This document shows, piece after piece, positions 48,709 to 57,814 of a DNA stretch of 64,000 nucleotides; position 1 is the stretch's first letter, and each line of letters opens with the position of its first letter. The stretch is taken from positions 338,819 to 402,818 of the forward strand of contig OX638318.1 in the NCBI GenBank assembly GCA_951812585.1. The letters run 5' to 3'. The DNA is from Rhodothermales bacterium (GTDB lineage Bacteria; Bacteroidota; Rhodothermia; Rhodothermales; Bin80). The translations under genes were made by a program, and so were the position numbers. The notes under the pieces were generated by a model, which was given only the letters and a program-made list of their open reading frames with translations, was not told where the DNA came from and searched no databases.

Positions 48709-49224
48709 CTACGTAATGACAAACAGCGGCTGATCATACGACACTGCTTCTGCATCCTGGACCAGGATTTCCTTGATGGTGCCGGCGACCTCGCTGTCAA
48801 TCTCGTTCATGTTCTTCATCGCCTCGATGATGCACAACGTATCGCCTACAGCGACCATTGAGCCCACCTCTACATAGGGCGCAGCGTCTGGTGCGGACCG
48901 CCTGAAGAAGGTCCCTACAATGGGCGCGCGCACCACGGTGCCTTGGGGCACCGAACCTTCCTGGGGTGTCTCGGCCTTTGGCGCAGGCTGCGCGTTCGCC
49001 TGCGTGGGCACGATCTGGGGCATATAGCCTGGCGGAGTCGGGCCGCCAGCGTGCGTCACCGGCGGCGGGACGACGGGCATGTAGGGTGTCTGCAGCACCA
49101 CCGGCTGCGCCTGCTGCCGCACCAGGATGCGAACGCCCTTCTCTTCGATTTCCACCTCGGCCACACCGCTTTCAGCGGCGACCTTGATCAGCGCACGGAT
49201 ACGTGCCAAGCCCAGTCTGAACAT
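48709..49224 (-). CDS. accB: Biotin carboxyl carrier protein of acetyl-CoA carboxylase
   Basis: The 171-residue protein has a Pro/Gln/Ala-rich linker (about residues 38-95) and a biotinyl domain with the EAMKNMNEI motif (Lys137 the biotinylation site). It shuttles carboxybiotin between AccC and the transferase. The spacing to efp (3 bases) and accC (58 bases) indicates an operon. Confidence 0.95.
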   Translation of the reverse strand: MFRLGLARIRALIKVAAESGVAEVEIEEKGVRILVRQQAQPVVLQTPYMPVVPPPVTHAGGPTPPGYMPQIVPTQANAQPAPKAETPQEGSVPQGTVVRAPIVGTFFRRSAPDAAPYVEVGSMVAVGDTLCIIEAMKNMNEIDSEVAGTIKEILVQDAEAVSYDQPLFVIT

Positions 49225-49227
49225 AGA

Positions 49228-49797
49228 CTACTGTGTGCTTACGCGCGTAATGTAGTCACCCGTGTCGGTATTGACACGAATGACATCGCCTTCGCTGATA
49301 AACAGGGGCACGTTCACGACAGCGCCGCTCTCCAGCGTCGCGGGCTTGGTGGCACCGGTTGCCGTGTCCCCTTTGAGGCCCGGATCGGCGCGCACAACTG
49401 TCAGTTCCACGCTGCGCGGCAGTTCAGCGCGCAGGGCTACCTCCGTATCGGCATTAAACAGGATATCGATCATCCCGCCCTCGCTCAGAAAGGCCCGGCC
49501 ATGGACCTGGTCCGCCGACATGGTGAACTGCGCATAGTCTTCAGTATTCATGAAGTGCAACCCTAGCGAATCCTTATAGAGAAACTGGTGCTTGCGGCGC
49601 TCTACGCGTGCTTCGGTGACCTTTTCACCCGCACGGAACGTCTTGTCCACCACGCGGCCCGTCTTCACATTTTTGAGCGTGGTCCGCACAAAAGCGCCGC
49701 CCTTGCCCGGCTTCACATGCTGAAACTTGACAATCTGCCAAAGCTCTTTGCCGATTTCCATGGTAAAGCCGTTGCGAAAGCGTGTCGTATCTGCCAT
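49228..49797 (-). CDS. efp: Elongation factor P
   Basis: The 189-residue protein has three beta-barrel domains and the tip loop KPGKGGAF with Lys32 as the expected modified residue. EF-P relieves ribosome stalling at polyproline stretches. The presence of Lys at the tip fits the lysylated type, but no modifying enzyme (EpmA/B) is in the window. It is the first gene of the efp-accB-accC group. Confidence 0.96.
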   Translation of the reverse strand: MADTTRFRNGFTMEIGKELWQIVKFQHVKPGKGGAFVRTTLKNVKTGRVVDKTFRAGEKVTEARVERRKHQFLYKDSLGLHFMNTEDYAQFTMSADQVHGRAFLSEGGMIDILFNADTEVALRAELPRSVELTVVRADPGLKGDTATGATKPATLESGAVVNVPLFISEGDVIRVNTDTGDYITRVSTQ

Positions 49798-49879
49798 CTG
49801 CCATCTGTGTCAGTCTGGTTCAGGCTTTAAGTCAAAGATCGTCAATATACACCGTGCCCGGCAGTGAATTTCCTGGGCG

Positions 49880-51415
49880 CTACTTGCGGTATTGCCGAAC
49901 GAGCTCCTGGATTCTGGCATCCGGCAGGGACAGGGCGCCGGAGGCCCTGGGTTTGTTGTGCACCGGTTGCGTTGATGGCGGCGCATTTCCGGCGCGCGCA
50001 CGCAGGCGCGCTTCGATTTCTTCCATGCGGCTCTTTGATTTGCGTGGCTTGCCGGGCCTGCCCGGCTTACCCACCGGCTTCGTTTCAAAGGCCAGTCGCT
50101 TGATGTTAAGCAGGTGCATCGGAGAGATGTTGTCGCTGGTTATGGAGCCTCCGATAGTGCCCGGCCCCAGCGTCATCGAGGGAAAGAGCCCGGTGGTATA
50201 CCCAACAGATCCGAGCGCCGCCACGGTGTTGACCACGATGCGCATGCTGGGCTTCTGCAGCCCGAAGGCCTCAATCACGGATTCGCTGGTGCAGTGCAGT
50301 CCCAGCGTATGGCCGATGCCCCCGTAGTGCAGCACCTCGATACAACGTTCACAGCCTGCCTGCCACCCATCGGCTGTATAGAAGGACAATATCGGTGACA
50401 GCGTCTCCATAGAGAGCGGCTCGCTCTTGCCGACTGACGCCACCTCGGCCACCAGCGCCTTGGTATGCTCCGGCACCGCAAAGCCGGCCATCGACGCGAT
50501 CCTGTGGGGCGACTGCCCTACCTGTTCGATGTTGAGTCGCCCGTGCGGAGCTACGACGGCGCGCAGCTTCGCCTTTTCGTCGTCGCTGCAGAAGTGTGCG
50601 CCCTCCCGCTTCATGGCCTCGACCAGCTGCGCCTTGATCGGATAGTCCGCCACCACACTGCGCTCAGTGGAGCACAGCGTGCCCCAGTCGAATGATGTGC
50701 CATACAACAGGTCGCGGGCCGCCTTTTCGATATCCGCAGAGCGGTCGACGTACACCGGGACGTTTCCTGAGCCTACCCCATATGCGGGCTTGCCCTTGGA
50801 ATACGCTGCCCGGACCATGGCACCACCCCCGGTCGCGAGAATCACGTCTGTCTCCGCGTGCTCCAGCAGCGTATTGGTACCTGCCAAAGTCGCGGTGCTC
50901 ATGCATCCTATCAGTCCCTCGGGCGCGCCCGCCTTGCAGGCTGCATTGGCCATCACCCTGGCCGCTTCCTCCGTGCACCGGACTGCCCGCGGGTGCGGGC
51001 TCATGACGATGCCGCACCGCGCCTTGGCCGCGATGATCGCTTTGTAGAAAGCCGTGGAGGTGGGATTGGTGGATGGTATCAGCGCCGCGACCACGCCCAT
51101 CGGCATGGCGATCTCCCATATGCTGCCGTCTTCAGACCGACGGATCACGCCCACGGTCTTCATGCCCACCAACGCTTCGTGCAGCACCCTGGTGGCAAAC
51201 AGGTTCTTGACCTTCTTGCTCTCCTCGCGTCCAAAGCCGGTCTCCTCGTGCGCAAGGCGTCCGAGGCGCTCGGAAGCACGCGCACCGGCCTCGGCCATGG
51301 CTTTCACGATGGCATCCACCTTGGCCTGCCCGTACGAAACGAACTGCTCCTTGGCTGCGCGCGCGCTTCGCACCAGGTCTCGCGCTTGCTGTATCGCAAT
51401 CAGATCCTTGTCCAT
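49880..51415 (-). CDS. CoA-acylating aldehyde dehydrogenase with C-terminal extension
   Basis: The 511-residue protein is of the EutE/PduP/AdhE N-domain type, converting an aldehyde to acyl-CoA with NAD+. The thiol nucleophile is Cys248 (FDWGTLCSTERS). The cofactor and substrate segments IPSTNPTSTAFYKA, GNVPVYVD and NISPMHLLNIKR are conserved. After residue about 440 comes a Lys/Pro-rich linker and two short amphipathic helices, the last being LPDARIQELVRQYRK at the very end. Such tails occur on enzymes targeted into microcompartments, but sulfoacetaldehyde dehydrogenases of similar type also exist. It follows bshB1 by 39 bases and precedes efp. The window also encodes a BMC vertex protein. 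Confidence 0.85.
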   Translation of the reverse strand: MDKDLIAIQQARDLVRSARAAKEQFVSYGQAKVDAIVKAMAEAGARASERLGRLAHEETGFGREESKKVKNLFATRVLHEALVGMKTVGVIRRSEDGSIWEIAMPMGVVAALIPSTNPTSTAFYKAIIAAKARCGIVMSPHPRAVRCTEEAARVMANAACKAGAPEGLIGCMSTATLAGTNTLLEHAETDVILATGGGAMVRAAYSKGKPAYGVGSGNVPVYVDRSADIEKAARDLLYGTSFDWGTLCSTERSVVADYPIKAQLVEAMKREGAHFCSDDEKAKLRAVVAPHGRLNIEQVGQSPHRIASMAGFAVPEHTKALVAEVASVGKSEPLSMETLSPILSFYTADGWQAGCERCIEVLHYGGIGHTLGLHCTSESVIEAFGLQKPSMRIVVNTVAALGSVGYTTGLFPSMTLGPGTIGGSITSDNISPMHLLNIKRLAFETKPVGKPGRPGKPRKSKSRMEEIEARLRARAGNAPPSTQPVHNKPRASGALSLPDARIQELVRQYRK

Positions 51416-51454
51416 GAATCTGTCTCCAAAACGGTAACCAGTGGCCGAGGTTTG

Positions 51455-52186
51455 CTACCGAAACGGCTTCTCGCGGCTTAGCACCTGCATCAGGTCTTCA
51501 GTGCCTATGGGGGCATGGTACTGAAAAGCTTCGCCATAGTCCGCCCCAATCGCGTGCCCGTGTGTGCGCGCCCGTGCTTCAATCCACTCAAAAAAGCCGC
51601 GATTGGAAACGAAGGTCTCTGGCTCATTGGAAGTATACGCCGGATTATGGAACTGTGACGCGTAGGCTTGCAGCGCTTGCGTGCGCTTTTGCCAGGTGCG
51701 GGACACATCCACAATGATGGTCGGCGTAAAGGAAAATACCTCCTCAAAATGGACCACATGCTGTGGCCGCCATGGCTCTTGGTCCGTATCGATCTTGCGC
51801 AGTCCGCTGAAGAAGCATGCCCGCAGGACGAGGGCGGCCGCTTCCGCGTGGTCTGGATGCCGGCACCGCTTGGGATGCGTCAGCACAACGCGCGGCCTGA
51901 GGCGCCGCAGCGCCTGCACAAGCCGCTCCTGGCTTGCCTCACTGCTCCGGATGCCGCCATCCGGCAGCCCCAGCTGTTCCCGCACCGTGAGACCCAGTAT
52001 GGCGGCGGCACGTTGTGCTTCTTCCTTTCGGGAGGCGACAGTGCCGCGCGAGCCCAGTTCTCCTCGGGTCAGATCCAGCACGCCGACCGCATAGCCCTTT
52101 TCAGATAGCAGACACAAGGTGCCGCCGGCCGCCAGCTCCACATCATCTGGATGCGCACCGACCGCAAGAACATCCAGCGCCATCAT
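51455..52186 (-). CDS. bshB1: Bacillithiol biosynthesis deacetylase BshB1
   Basis: The 243-residue PIG-L/LmbE-type deacetylase has the zinc motif AHPDDVELAAGG (His12, Asp14, Asp15) and KRCRHPDHAEA. It removes acetyl from N-acetylglucosaminyl-malate, the second step of bacillithiol synthesis; this low-molecular-weight thiol is known in Firmicutes, Deinococcus and Bacteroidota relatives. Its start ATG lies one base after the leuS stop (TAGG ATG). The other bsh genes are not in the window. Confidence 0.9.
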   Translation of the reverse strand: MMALDVLAVGAHPDDVELAAGGTLCLLSEKGYAVGVLDLTRGELGSRGTVASRKEEAQRAAAILGLTVREQLGLPDGGIRSSEASQERLVQALRRLRPRVVLTHPKRCRHPDHAEAAALVLRACFFSGLRKIDTDQEPWRPQHVVHFEEVFSFTPTIIVDVSRTWQKRTQALQAYASQFHNPAYTSNEPETFVSNRGFFEWIEARARTHGHAIGADYGEAFQYHAPIGTEDLMQVLSREKPFR

Positions 52187-52187
52187 C

Positions 52188-54785
52188 CTATCCTGCTACG
52201 AAGTTGACGATGCGGCCTGGCACGTAGATTGCTCTGCGCACACGATGCCCACCCAGAAAGCGCTGCACATTGTCCGCTTGCCGCGCACAATCCAGCACAG
52301 CCTGTCTGGACGCTTCCGGCGATACGTGGATCGTGGCGCGCACCTTGCCGTTGACCTGAACCGGTATGGCGATGGTGTCGGCGACCAGATACGCTTCATT
52401 CACTTCGGGCCAAGGCGCATAGGCCAGCGAGTCTGCGTGGCCCAGTCCTTCCCATAGCGCCTCTCCCAAATGCGGTGCGAAGGGGCTGAGCAGCAGCACA
52501 AACGGCTCGGCCACCTGGCGCGGGATCGACTCCCACTTGTAGGCCCGGTTGATGAATTCCATCAGCGCCGCGATGGCTGTATTCATGCGCAGCGCTTCAA
52601 TGTCGTTCGTAACGCGCTGAATCGTCTGGTGCAATAGACGCCACTGCGCTCGCGTGGGCTTTTTGTCGGTGACCGCACCGCGCGCGCCGGACAACAGCCG
52701 CCAGGTGCGGCCCAGGAACCGGTACGTGCCGGCGACCCCGCGCGTGTTCCACGGCTTGACCTGCTCGAGCGGGCCCATGAACATTTCGTAGAGCCTGAAG
52801 GCATCCGCCCCGTATTGAGCAATGATCTCGTCCGGGTTGACCACATTGCCCCGACTCTTGCTCATCTTGTAGGCCCGCACCTCCAGACGTATGTCCGGGT
52901 CGACCTTGAGCACAAAGTGGGGGCCGTCCTTCTGCACTGCCTCTTCCGAGACGCGCACCGCACGCACGGCCCGCCCGGACGGCTTGTGTGCGCCGCCCTC
53001 AACCTCAAGCGCCGAAACGCGCTCAGCGGTGCCTTCCACTTCGTAGACCGTGTATTCAAGCTCACCCAGGATCATGCCCTGATGCACCAGCTTCGCAAAG
53101 GGTTCCGACGATGCGACTGCGCCGGCATCATGCAGCACCATGTGCCAGAACCGTGCATAAAGCAGGTGCAGCACAGCATGCTCCGAACCCCCGACGTAGA
53201 GGTCTACGGGCATCCAGTAGCGCTCGAGCGCCGGATCCACCAGCGCCAGCGTGTTGTGCGGATCAATATAGCGCAGGTAGTACCAGCACGAACCGGCCCA
53301 TTGCGGCATGGTATTGGTTTCGCGGCGGGCAGGCGCGCCTGTGATCTGATCCGCTGTGCGCAGCCACGTATCCGCCAGCGCCAGTGGTCCTTCCAGCGAC
53401 CCACTGGGCTTGAATTCCTCCAATGCCGGAAGCTCTACCGGCAGATCATCCGGCGAAAGCGGCTGGGCCTGACCCTCGACAAAGACGACAGGGATCGGCT
53501 CGCCCCAGTACCGCTGTCTTGAGAACAGCCAGTCGCGCAGCTTGTAGTTCACCTTGCGCCGCCCGAAGCCGGACGACTCCAGCCACTCCAGGATGCGGGC
53601 TTTGGCCGCACCCACGCGCAGCCCGTCCAGGAAACCGCTGTTGATTGCCGGGCCGTCGCCGGTGTAGGCGCGGCCATCAAATCCTTCCGGCGGCGCGACC
53701 GTGCGGACGATGGGCAGTGCAAAGACCTCGGCGAACTCCCAGTCCCGCTCGTCTTGCCCGGGCACAGCCATGATGGCACCTGTGCCGTAGGTGCCTAGGA
53801 CGTAGTCGGCGACCCACACCGGAATGCGCTGTTCCGTGGCCGGGTTGATGGCGTATCCCCCGGTAAAGACGCCGCTCTTTTCCTTTTGCAGGTCGGTACG
53901 TTCGAGATCGCTCTTACGTGCCGCCTGCGCACAGTACGCGGTGATGTCCACGCGCTGCGCTTCGGTGGTAAGGCGCGCAACGAAGGGATGTTCGGGTGCC
54001 AGGACCATGTAGGTGGCACCAAATATCGTATCGGGCCTGGTGGTGAAGACCCGTATGGCATCCGGCTTGTCGGCCAGCGGAAAGTCTATTTCGGCACCTT
54101 CGCTTCGACCGATCCAGTTGCGCTGCATCTCCTTGGTGCTGCTCGGCCAATCCGTGTCTTCCAGGCCCGCAAGCAGGCGCTCTGCATAACTTGTGATCTT
54201 AAGCATCCACTGCCGGAGCTTGCGCCGCTCACACGGGTGGCCTCCTATGTCGCTCTTTCCATCGATGACTTCCTCGTTGGCCAGCGTAGTGCCAAGCGCT
54301 TCGCACCACCACACCGGAACCTCGGCCTCATAGGCCAGGCCCCGTTCGTACAGCTTCAGAAAGATCCACTGGGTCCATCGGTAGTAGGCGGGATCTGTGG
54401 TGTCCACCTCGCGGCTCCAGTCGTAGGAGAACCCCAGGGACTTAAGTTGCGCCCTGAACCGCCGGATGTTGGCTTCGGTCGTAACGCGCGGATGCGTGCC
54501 GGTGCGAAGCGCATACTGCTCTGCCGGTAAGCCGAAAGCGTCCCAGCCGATAGGGTGCAAAACGTTAAAGCCCCGCATCCGCTTGTAGCGGGCAACGATG
54601 TCCGTGGCCGTATATCCTTCGGGGTGCCCGACATGCAAACCCGCGCCACTGGGATACGGAAACATATCCAATACGTAGTATTTGGGCTTGGACTGATCCA
54701 CTTCGGCAGGCGTGCGAAAGGTCTGGTGCGCCTCCCAGTAGGCCTGCCACCTTTGCTCTATTTCCTTGAAGGGGTATGCCGCCAT
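52188..54785 (-). CDS. leuS: Leucyl-tRNA synthetase
   Basis: The 865-residue synthetase charges tRNA-Leu. HVGH within [19 protein letters not shown] is the HIGH-type motif; [16 protein letters not shown] (about residue 640) is the KMSKS loop, fully conserved. The CP1 editing domain ([19 protein letters not shown]) and the bacterial C-terminal extension are present. Length is normal. bshB1 follows immediately. Confidence 0.97.
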   Translation of the reverse strand: MAAYPFKEIEQRWQAYWEAHQTFRTPAEVDQSKPKYYVLDMFPYPSGAGLHVGHPEGYTATDIVARYKRMRGFNVLHPIGWDAFGLPAEQYALRTGTHPRVTTEANIRRFRAQLKSLGFSYDWSREVDTTDPAYYRWTQWIFLKLYERGLAYEAEVPVWWCEALGTTLANEEVIDGKSDIGGHPCERRKLRQWMLKITSYAERLLAGLEDTDWPSSTKEMQRNWIGRSEGAEIDFPLADKPDAIRVFTTRPDTIFGATYMVLAPEHPFVARLTTEAQRVDITAYCAQAARKSDLERTDLQKEKSGVFTGGYAINPATEQRIPVWVADYVLGTYGTGAIMAVPGQDERDWEFAEVFALPIVRTVAPPEGFDGRAYTGDGPAINSGFLDGLRVGAAKARILEWLESSGFGRRKVNYKLRDWLFSRQRYWGEPIPVVFVEGQAQPLSPDDLPVELPALEEFKPSGSLEGPLALADTWLRTADQITGAPARRETNTMPQWAGSCWYYLRYIDPHNTLALVDPALERYWMPVDLYVGGSEHAVLHLLYARFWHMVLHDAGAVASSEPFAKLVHQGMILGELEYTVYEVEGTAERVSALEVEGGAHKPSGRAVRAVRVSEEAVQKDGPHFVLKVDPDIRLEVRAYKMSKSRGNVVNPDEIIAQYGADAFRLYEMFMGPLEQVKPWNTRGVAGTYRFLGRTWRLLSGARGAVTDKKPTRAQWRLLHQTIQRVTNDIEALRMNTAIAALMEFINRAYKWESIPRQVAEPFVLLLSPFAPHLGEALWEGLGHADSLAYAPWPEVNEAYLVADTIAIPVQVNGKVRATIHVSPEASRQAVLDCARQADNVQRFLGGHRVRRAIYVPGRIVNFVAG

Positions 54786-55487
54786 CTAGACTACTGAGCG
54801 TGGGCCGAGGGTCTGACGCCGCTGGCGAATGCCGGAGCTTCGCCTCCTGAGGCCGGATTGCCGCGCACATTCCTGCTCGCACCCATTAGCCGCAAAACCC
54901 GTTGAAACGACTAAGCTGCCGACATGTGCCAAGCTGCTTCACCGCGGCTTGGCCCGCTGGGGAGGAATGCATGCTGCGAGTCATGATCTGCCCTGAATCT
55001 TGCAAGTGATGACTTTTAGATTGGGACTTGTCAAGAAAACTTGACAGCAGTCTACCCTTTCGGCTTATCCGCCTCTGCTTTCGGCGCCTTACGGCGACCA
55101 AACAGATGTGCCAAAAACGGATCAGCAGGTCGCCGGTCCTGGCGTTCAGCCTGCCCCCTGCCTGTTACTCATAAGAACGACTTAACAACGGGTCCGTGCA
55201 CGGCATCGGACCCACGTAACGACACCTCTTGCCTGGGCGCTATTGCGGCGATGGAAGCATAATTCCTTGGCGTGTACAGTCCGCTGTTTCCGCCCGTCCC
55301 ACGCTTCGTGCTGTACAGCGGGTAATAGGCGGCAAGCAATAAGCAATAGAAGTGCGCGCAGTCCGTGCACACCAAAGGGGGTGCGCCATCAGCGGCGGAA
55401 TGGGAACGAAGTGATAAAGATGGCGGAATAGGCGGCGTCCGCTATGGCGGCGGACGCGCCACCAGGTCGTAGATGGCCCCCAACTCC
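54786..55487. other. Gene-free interval with a 7-bp inverted repeat
   Basis: About 700 bases between leuS and the decayed transposase. The main structure is an inverted repeat tgtcaag/cttgaca around aaaa at 55029-55046, which might be an operator or the remains of a transposon end; no matching opposite end was found. No gene is supported. Confidence 0.45.
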
Positions 55488-57596
55488 TCATAGGGCGATG
55501 GTGCGCATCTGCAACCGTGCGTATCCTCGCCACATGACCGTGGGCCCCGGCGGCGGACCATGCTTCCGGTTCATGTAGCCGCCCATGATCGCCACCATCA
55601 GGATCGTCGAAGCCAGGTCCGTGTGTTCGGCTAGTCCATAGTTGCGCGCATAGACCCGCATCATGTGCAGCTCCGCATCGGTGAAGATCACCTCCGGGTC
55701 ATGTCACAGGATACACACCCCAAAAGGTTCATCAGCATGATCCACCATGCCGTGACCATGTACAGCGTAATCGCCCGGTGTAACAGGTCTGCCTGCTGCA
55801 TCCGCAGCCTCTCCACCCGACAGCCGCGCGTGAGAATCCGGAAGACCTCCTCCACACGCCAGCGCAGCGTGTAGTTCCTGATCATCTGCTCCGCCTCCGC
55901 CAAGGTCGTCACCATGGCCGTGGTCAACAGATACCATTCTATGCGGTCGGCGCCCTTCGGCGGTGCTATCTCACGAATCATGCGTGATCCGGCCCGACTT
56001 CCCCCGACGGCTGAGCTTCGCCACCGACCGCTCCATCACGCCCGCCGCCGGCCCCTTGCGCAGCGCTTTGAACAGCCGCGCCTGATCAGGACACCCAGAG
56101 GCCGATTGTACTGGGCTCGCACCAGCACATGCGCCCGCTGCAGCGTACGCTGCGACGCAAACAGTGCAAACACATCCGCCGCCCGGTCCATCACGCACAG
56201 CACACGCGTCTTGCGCGGCAGCGTCTCGACCGCCTTGTCGATGTCTCGCAGCCCATAGATCCACCGACGCGTCCTGGCTTCCCGTACGCACACCGCAATA
56301 CGCCCAGCGGCAGCCCCTCGCCGTTTAACGCCAGCATCGCATGCAGATGCCCCCCCCCCCCTGAGCCTTCGCCGTAGTCTGGTTGCGACCAATCACCTCC
56401 AGACCCTCGCACTGCACACGCGTACGGCAAATGATGTCGGAATACGCACAAGACCATCTCTTGCATACGCATCCGCTCGATCGTCCGCTGATGGTGCGGC
56501 GCCAGCATCTTCGCCGGCGTAATGACGAATGCGTCCGCCTTCTCTAGGAAGCGCCAGTAGCCCCGTACCACCGCCGGCGCGTGCTCCGGTGTGGCCGTCA
56601 TGGGCTTCCCCATGGTCTTGGCCACCAGCGCAGCACGCTTGACCAGACGCGCGCTGCGCCGAACATCCCCAAAAATAGCAGCACCAATCGCCTGCTTGGC
56701 TCAACTTTCGCTGTCGAGCCCCGCGCCACAACCAAACCGTGGGCGAAGCTCCACATAGAGCGCACCCAACAACGTGCGCCAATGGCGTGCCCGTTCATAC
56801 ACAAACACCTTCTTACGGAACAGGCCTTGGTCGGTGCGTGACGCCCCGGCCCTGTGTTAATCCCGAATACTGAAATCCCGCCGCCTTGAAACAAATCCCT
56901 TCCTGATCGGACCCCATCTCCACCACGTAGGGTGCATAGTAGTAGCGCGCTTTGAAGTCACGCGGCAGGCACCGCAGCACGCGCCCCCGCACATGGCTTG
57001 CCAGGTGGCGGCACTGCACGCCGGGCCGGATCAGAAATCGGCTCAGGTTCACCACGCGATACAACGCCTGGTCGCGCTGCACAGAGGTCCAGGCCATCCA
57101 TAGGTCCCGGGGCTTGAGATACCACGCCGCCGCCGAGAATCCAACGGCGGCCAAGATGCCGTGTCTACTACTGATCAAATAGCGCCGCTGCGCCCCCGCA
57201 AAGGTCGCCACCTCGCGCGGATGCTCCCGGTCCATCAGCGTACTCCATATCGCACGATCCTGCCGGCTGGCGACCAGAGCAATCGCCAGCCCCTTAACCG
57301 CCCCCACCGTGTCGGGCATAGCAACCGGCGCTGCTACCGGACGCTCCAGCAGTCGCGGACCGGTGATCTTCAGTGCGCACTGCGGCACGGGCAGTGTGAT
57401 GTGGCCTTCCGCCTCCAAAACCCGCAGCGCCTTCACACAGCTGCCCTGCTGCGTGCGACGGAGCGCAGCTTACAAACGCCGCGCACACGATCCGGCCGAC
57501 CGCGTTCCGGCTCTTGTCCTGATGCACGTCCAGGATCGCGGACAACGCCGGCACCGATGCCCGAAGCGTCGTCCGTATCTGATGCTGCCCCACCAT
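55488..57596 (-). pseudogene. Decayed transposase: DruA-like (DUF4338) domain fused to a Tn5/IS4-type DDE transposase
   Basis: The pieces read in order on the minus strand. The N-terminal DUF4338/DruA part (57596-56813) shows SRNAVGRIVC, LIDR-type MDREHPREVATFAGAQRRYL, AAWYLKPRDLWMAW and CRHLASHVRGRVLRCLPRDF. A Tnp_DNA_bind-like part follows (RGYWRFLEKADAFVITPAKM, HHQRTIERMR). The DDE core appears as CEGLEVIGRNQTTAKAQ, GGHLHAMLALNGEGLPLGV and VLCVMDRAADVFAL. The Tn5-like C-terminal part shows YTLRWRVEEVFRIL and IMGGYMNRKHGPPPG, ending at 55488. Several frameshifts and a 12-base homopolymer break it, so it is non-functional in this reading. I could not define terminal inverted repeats. Confidence 0.8.
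56350..56361 (-). repeat. Poly-G tract of 12 inside the transposase
   Basis: Twelve C on the plus strand (12 G in coding sense) separate the frame reading CEGLEVIGRNQTTAKAQ from the frame reading HLHAMLALNGEGLPLGV. With 10 or 13 G the two would join in frame; with 12 they do not. Confidence 0.85.
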
Positions 57597-57814
57597 GCCG
57601 GCAACTTAACCGGCAAACGTGCGAATGTTAAGTCCTGTTTTTGATTACTCGGCAGAGCTAGGGACCACCTACACCCGCCGGTACATTTCAGATGTCGTTT
57701 CACCCGTTCTGATCCGGTCGAATGAAAGTGGGCCATGGCCGACGAATGCCGTATCGATCCAGATTACGGCCGACCATGGGGATTCGTGATTACAGCGGAC
57801 CGCGGATGTCTCCC

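Noticed and set aside
55029-55046. Inverted repeat as terminal repeat of the decayed transposase
   Set aside because: No matching sequence was found at the opposite end near 57600-57660, so it is only recorded as a structure.
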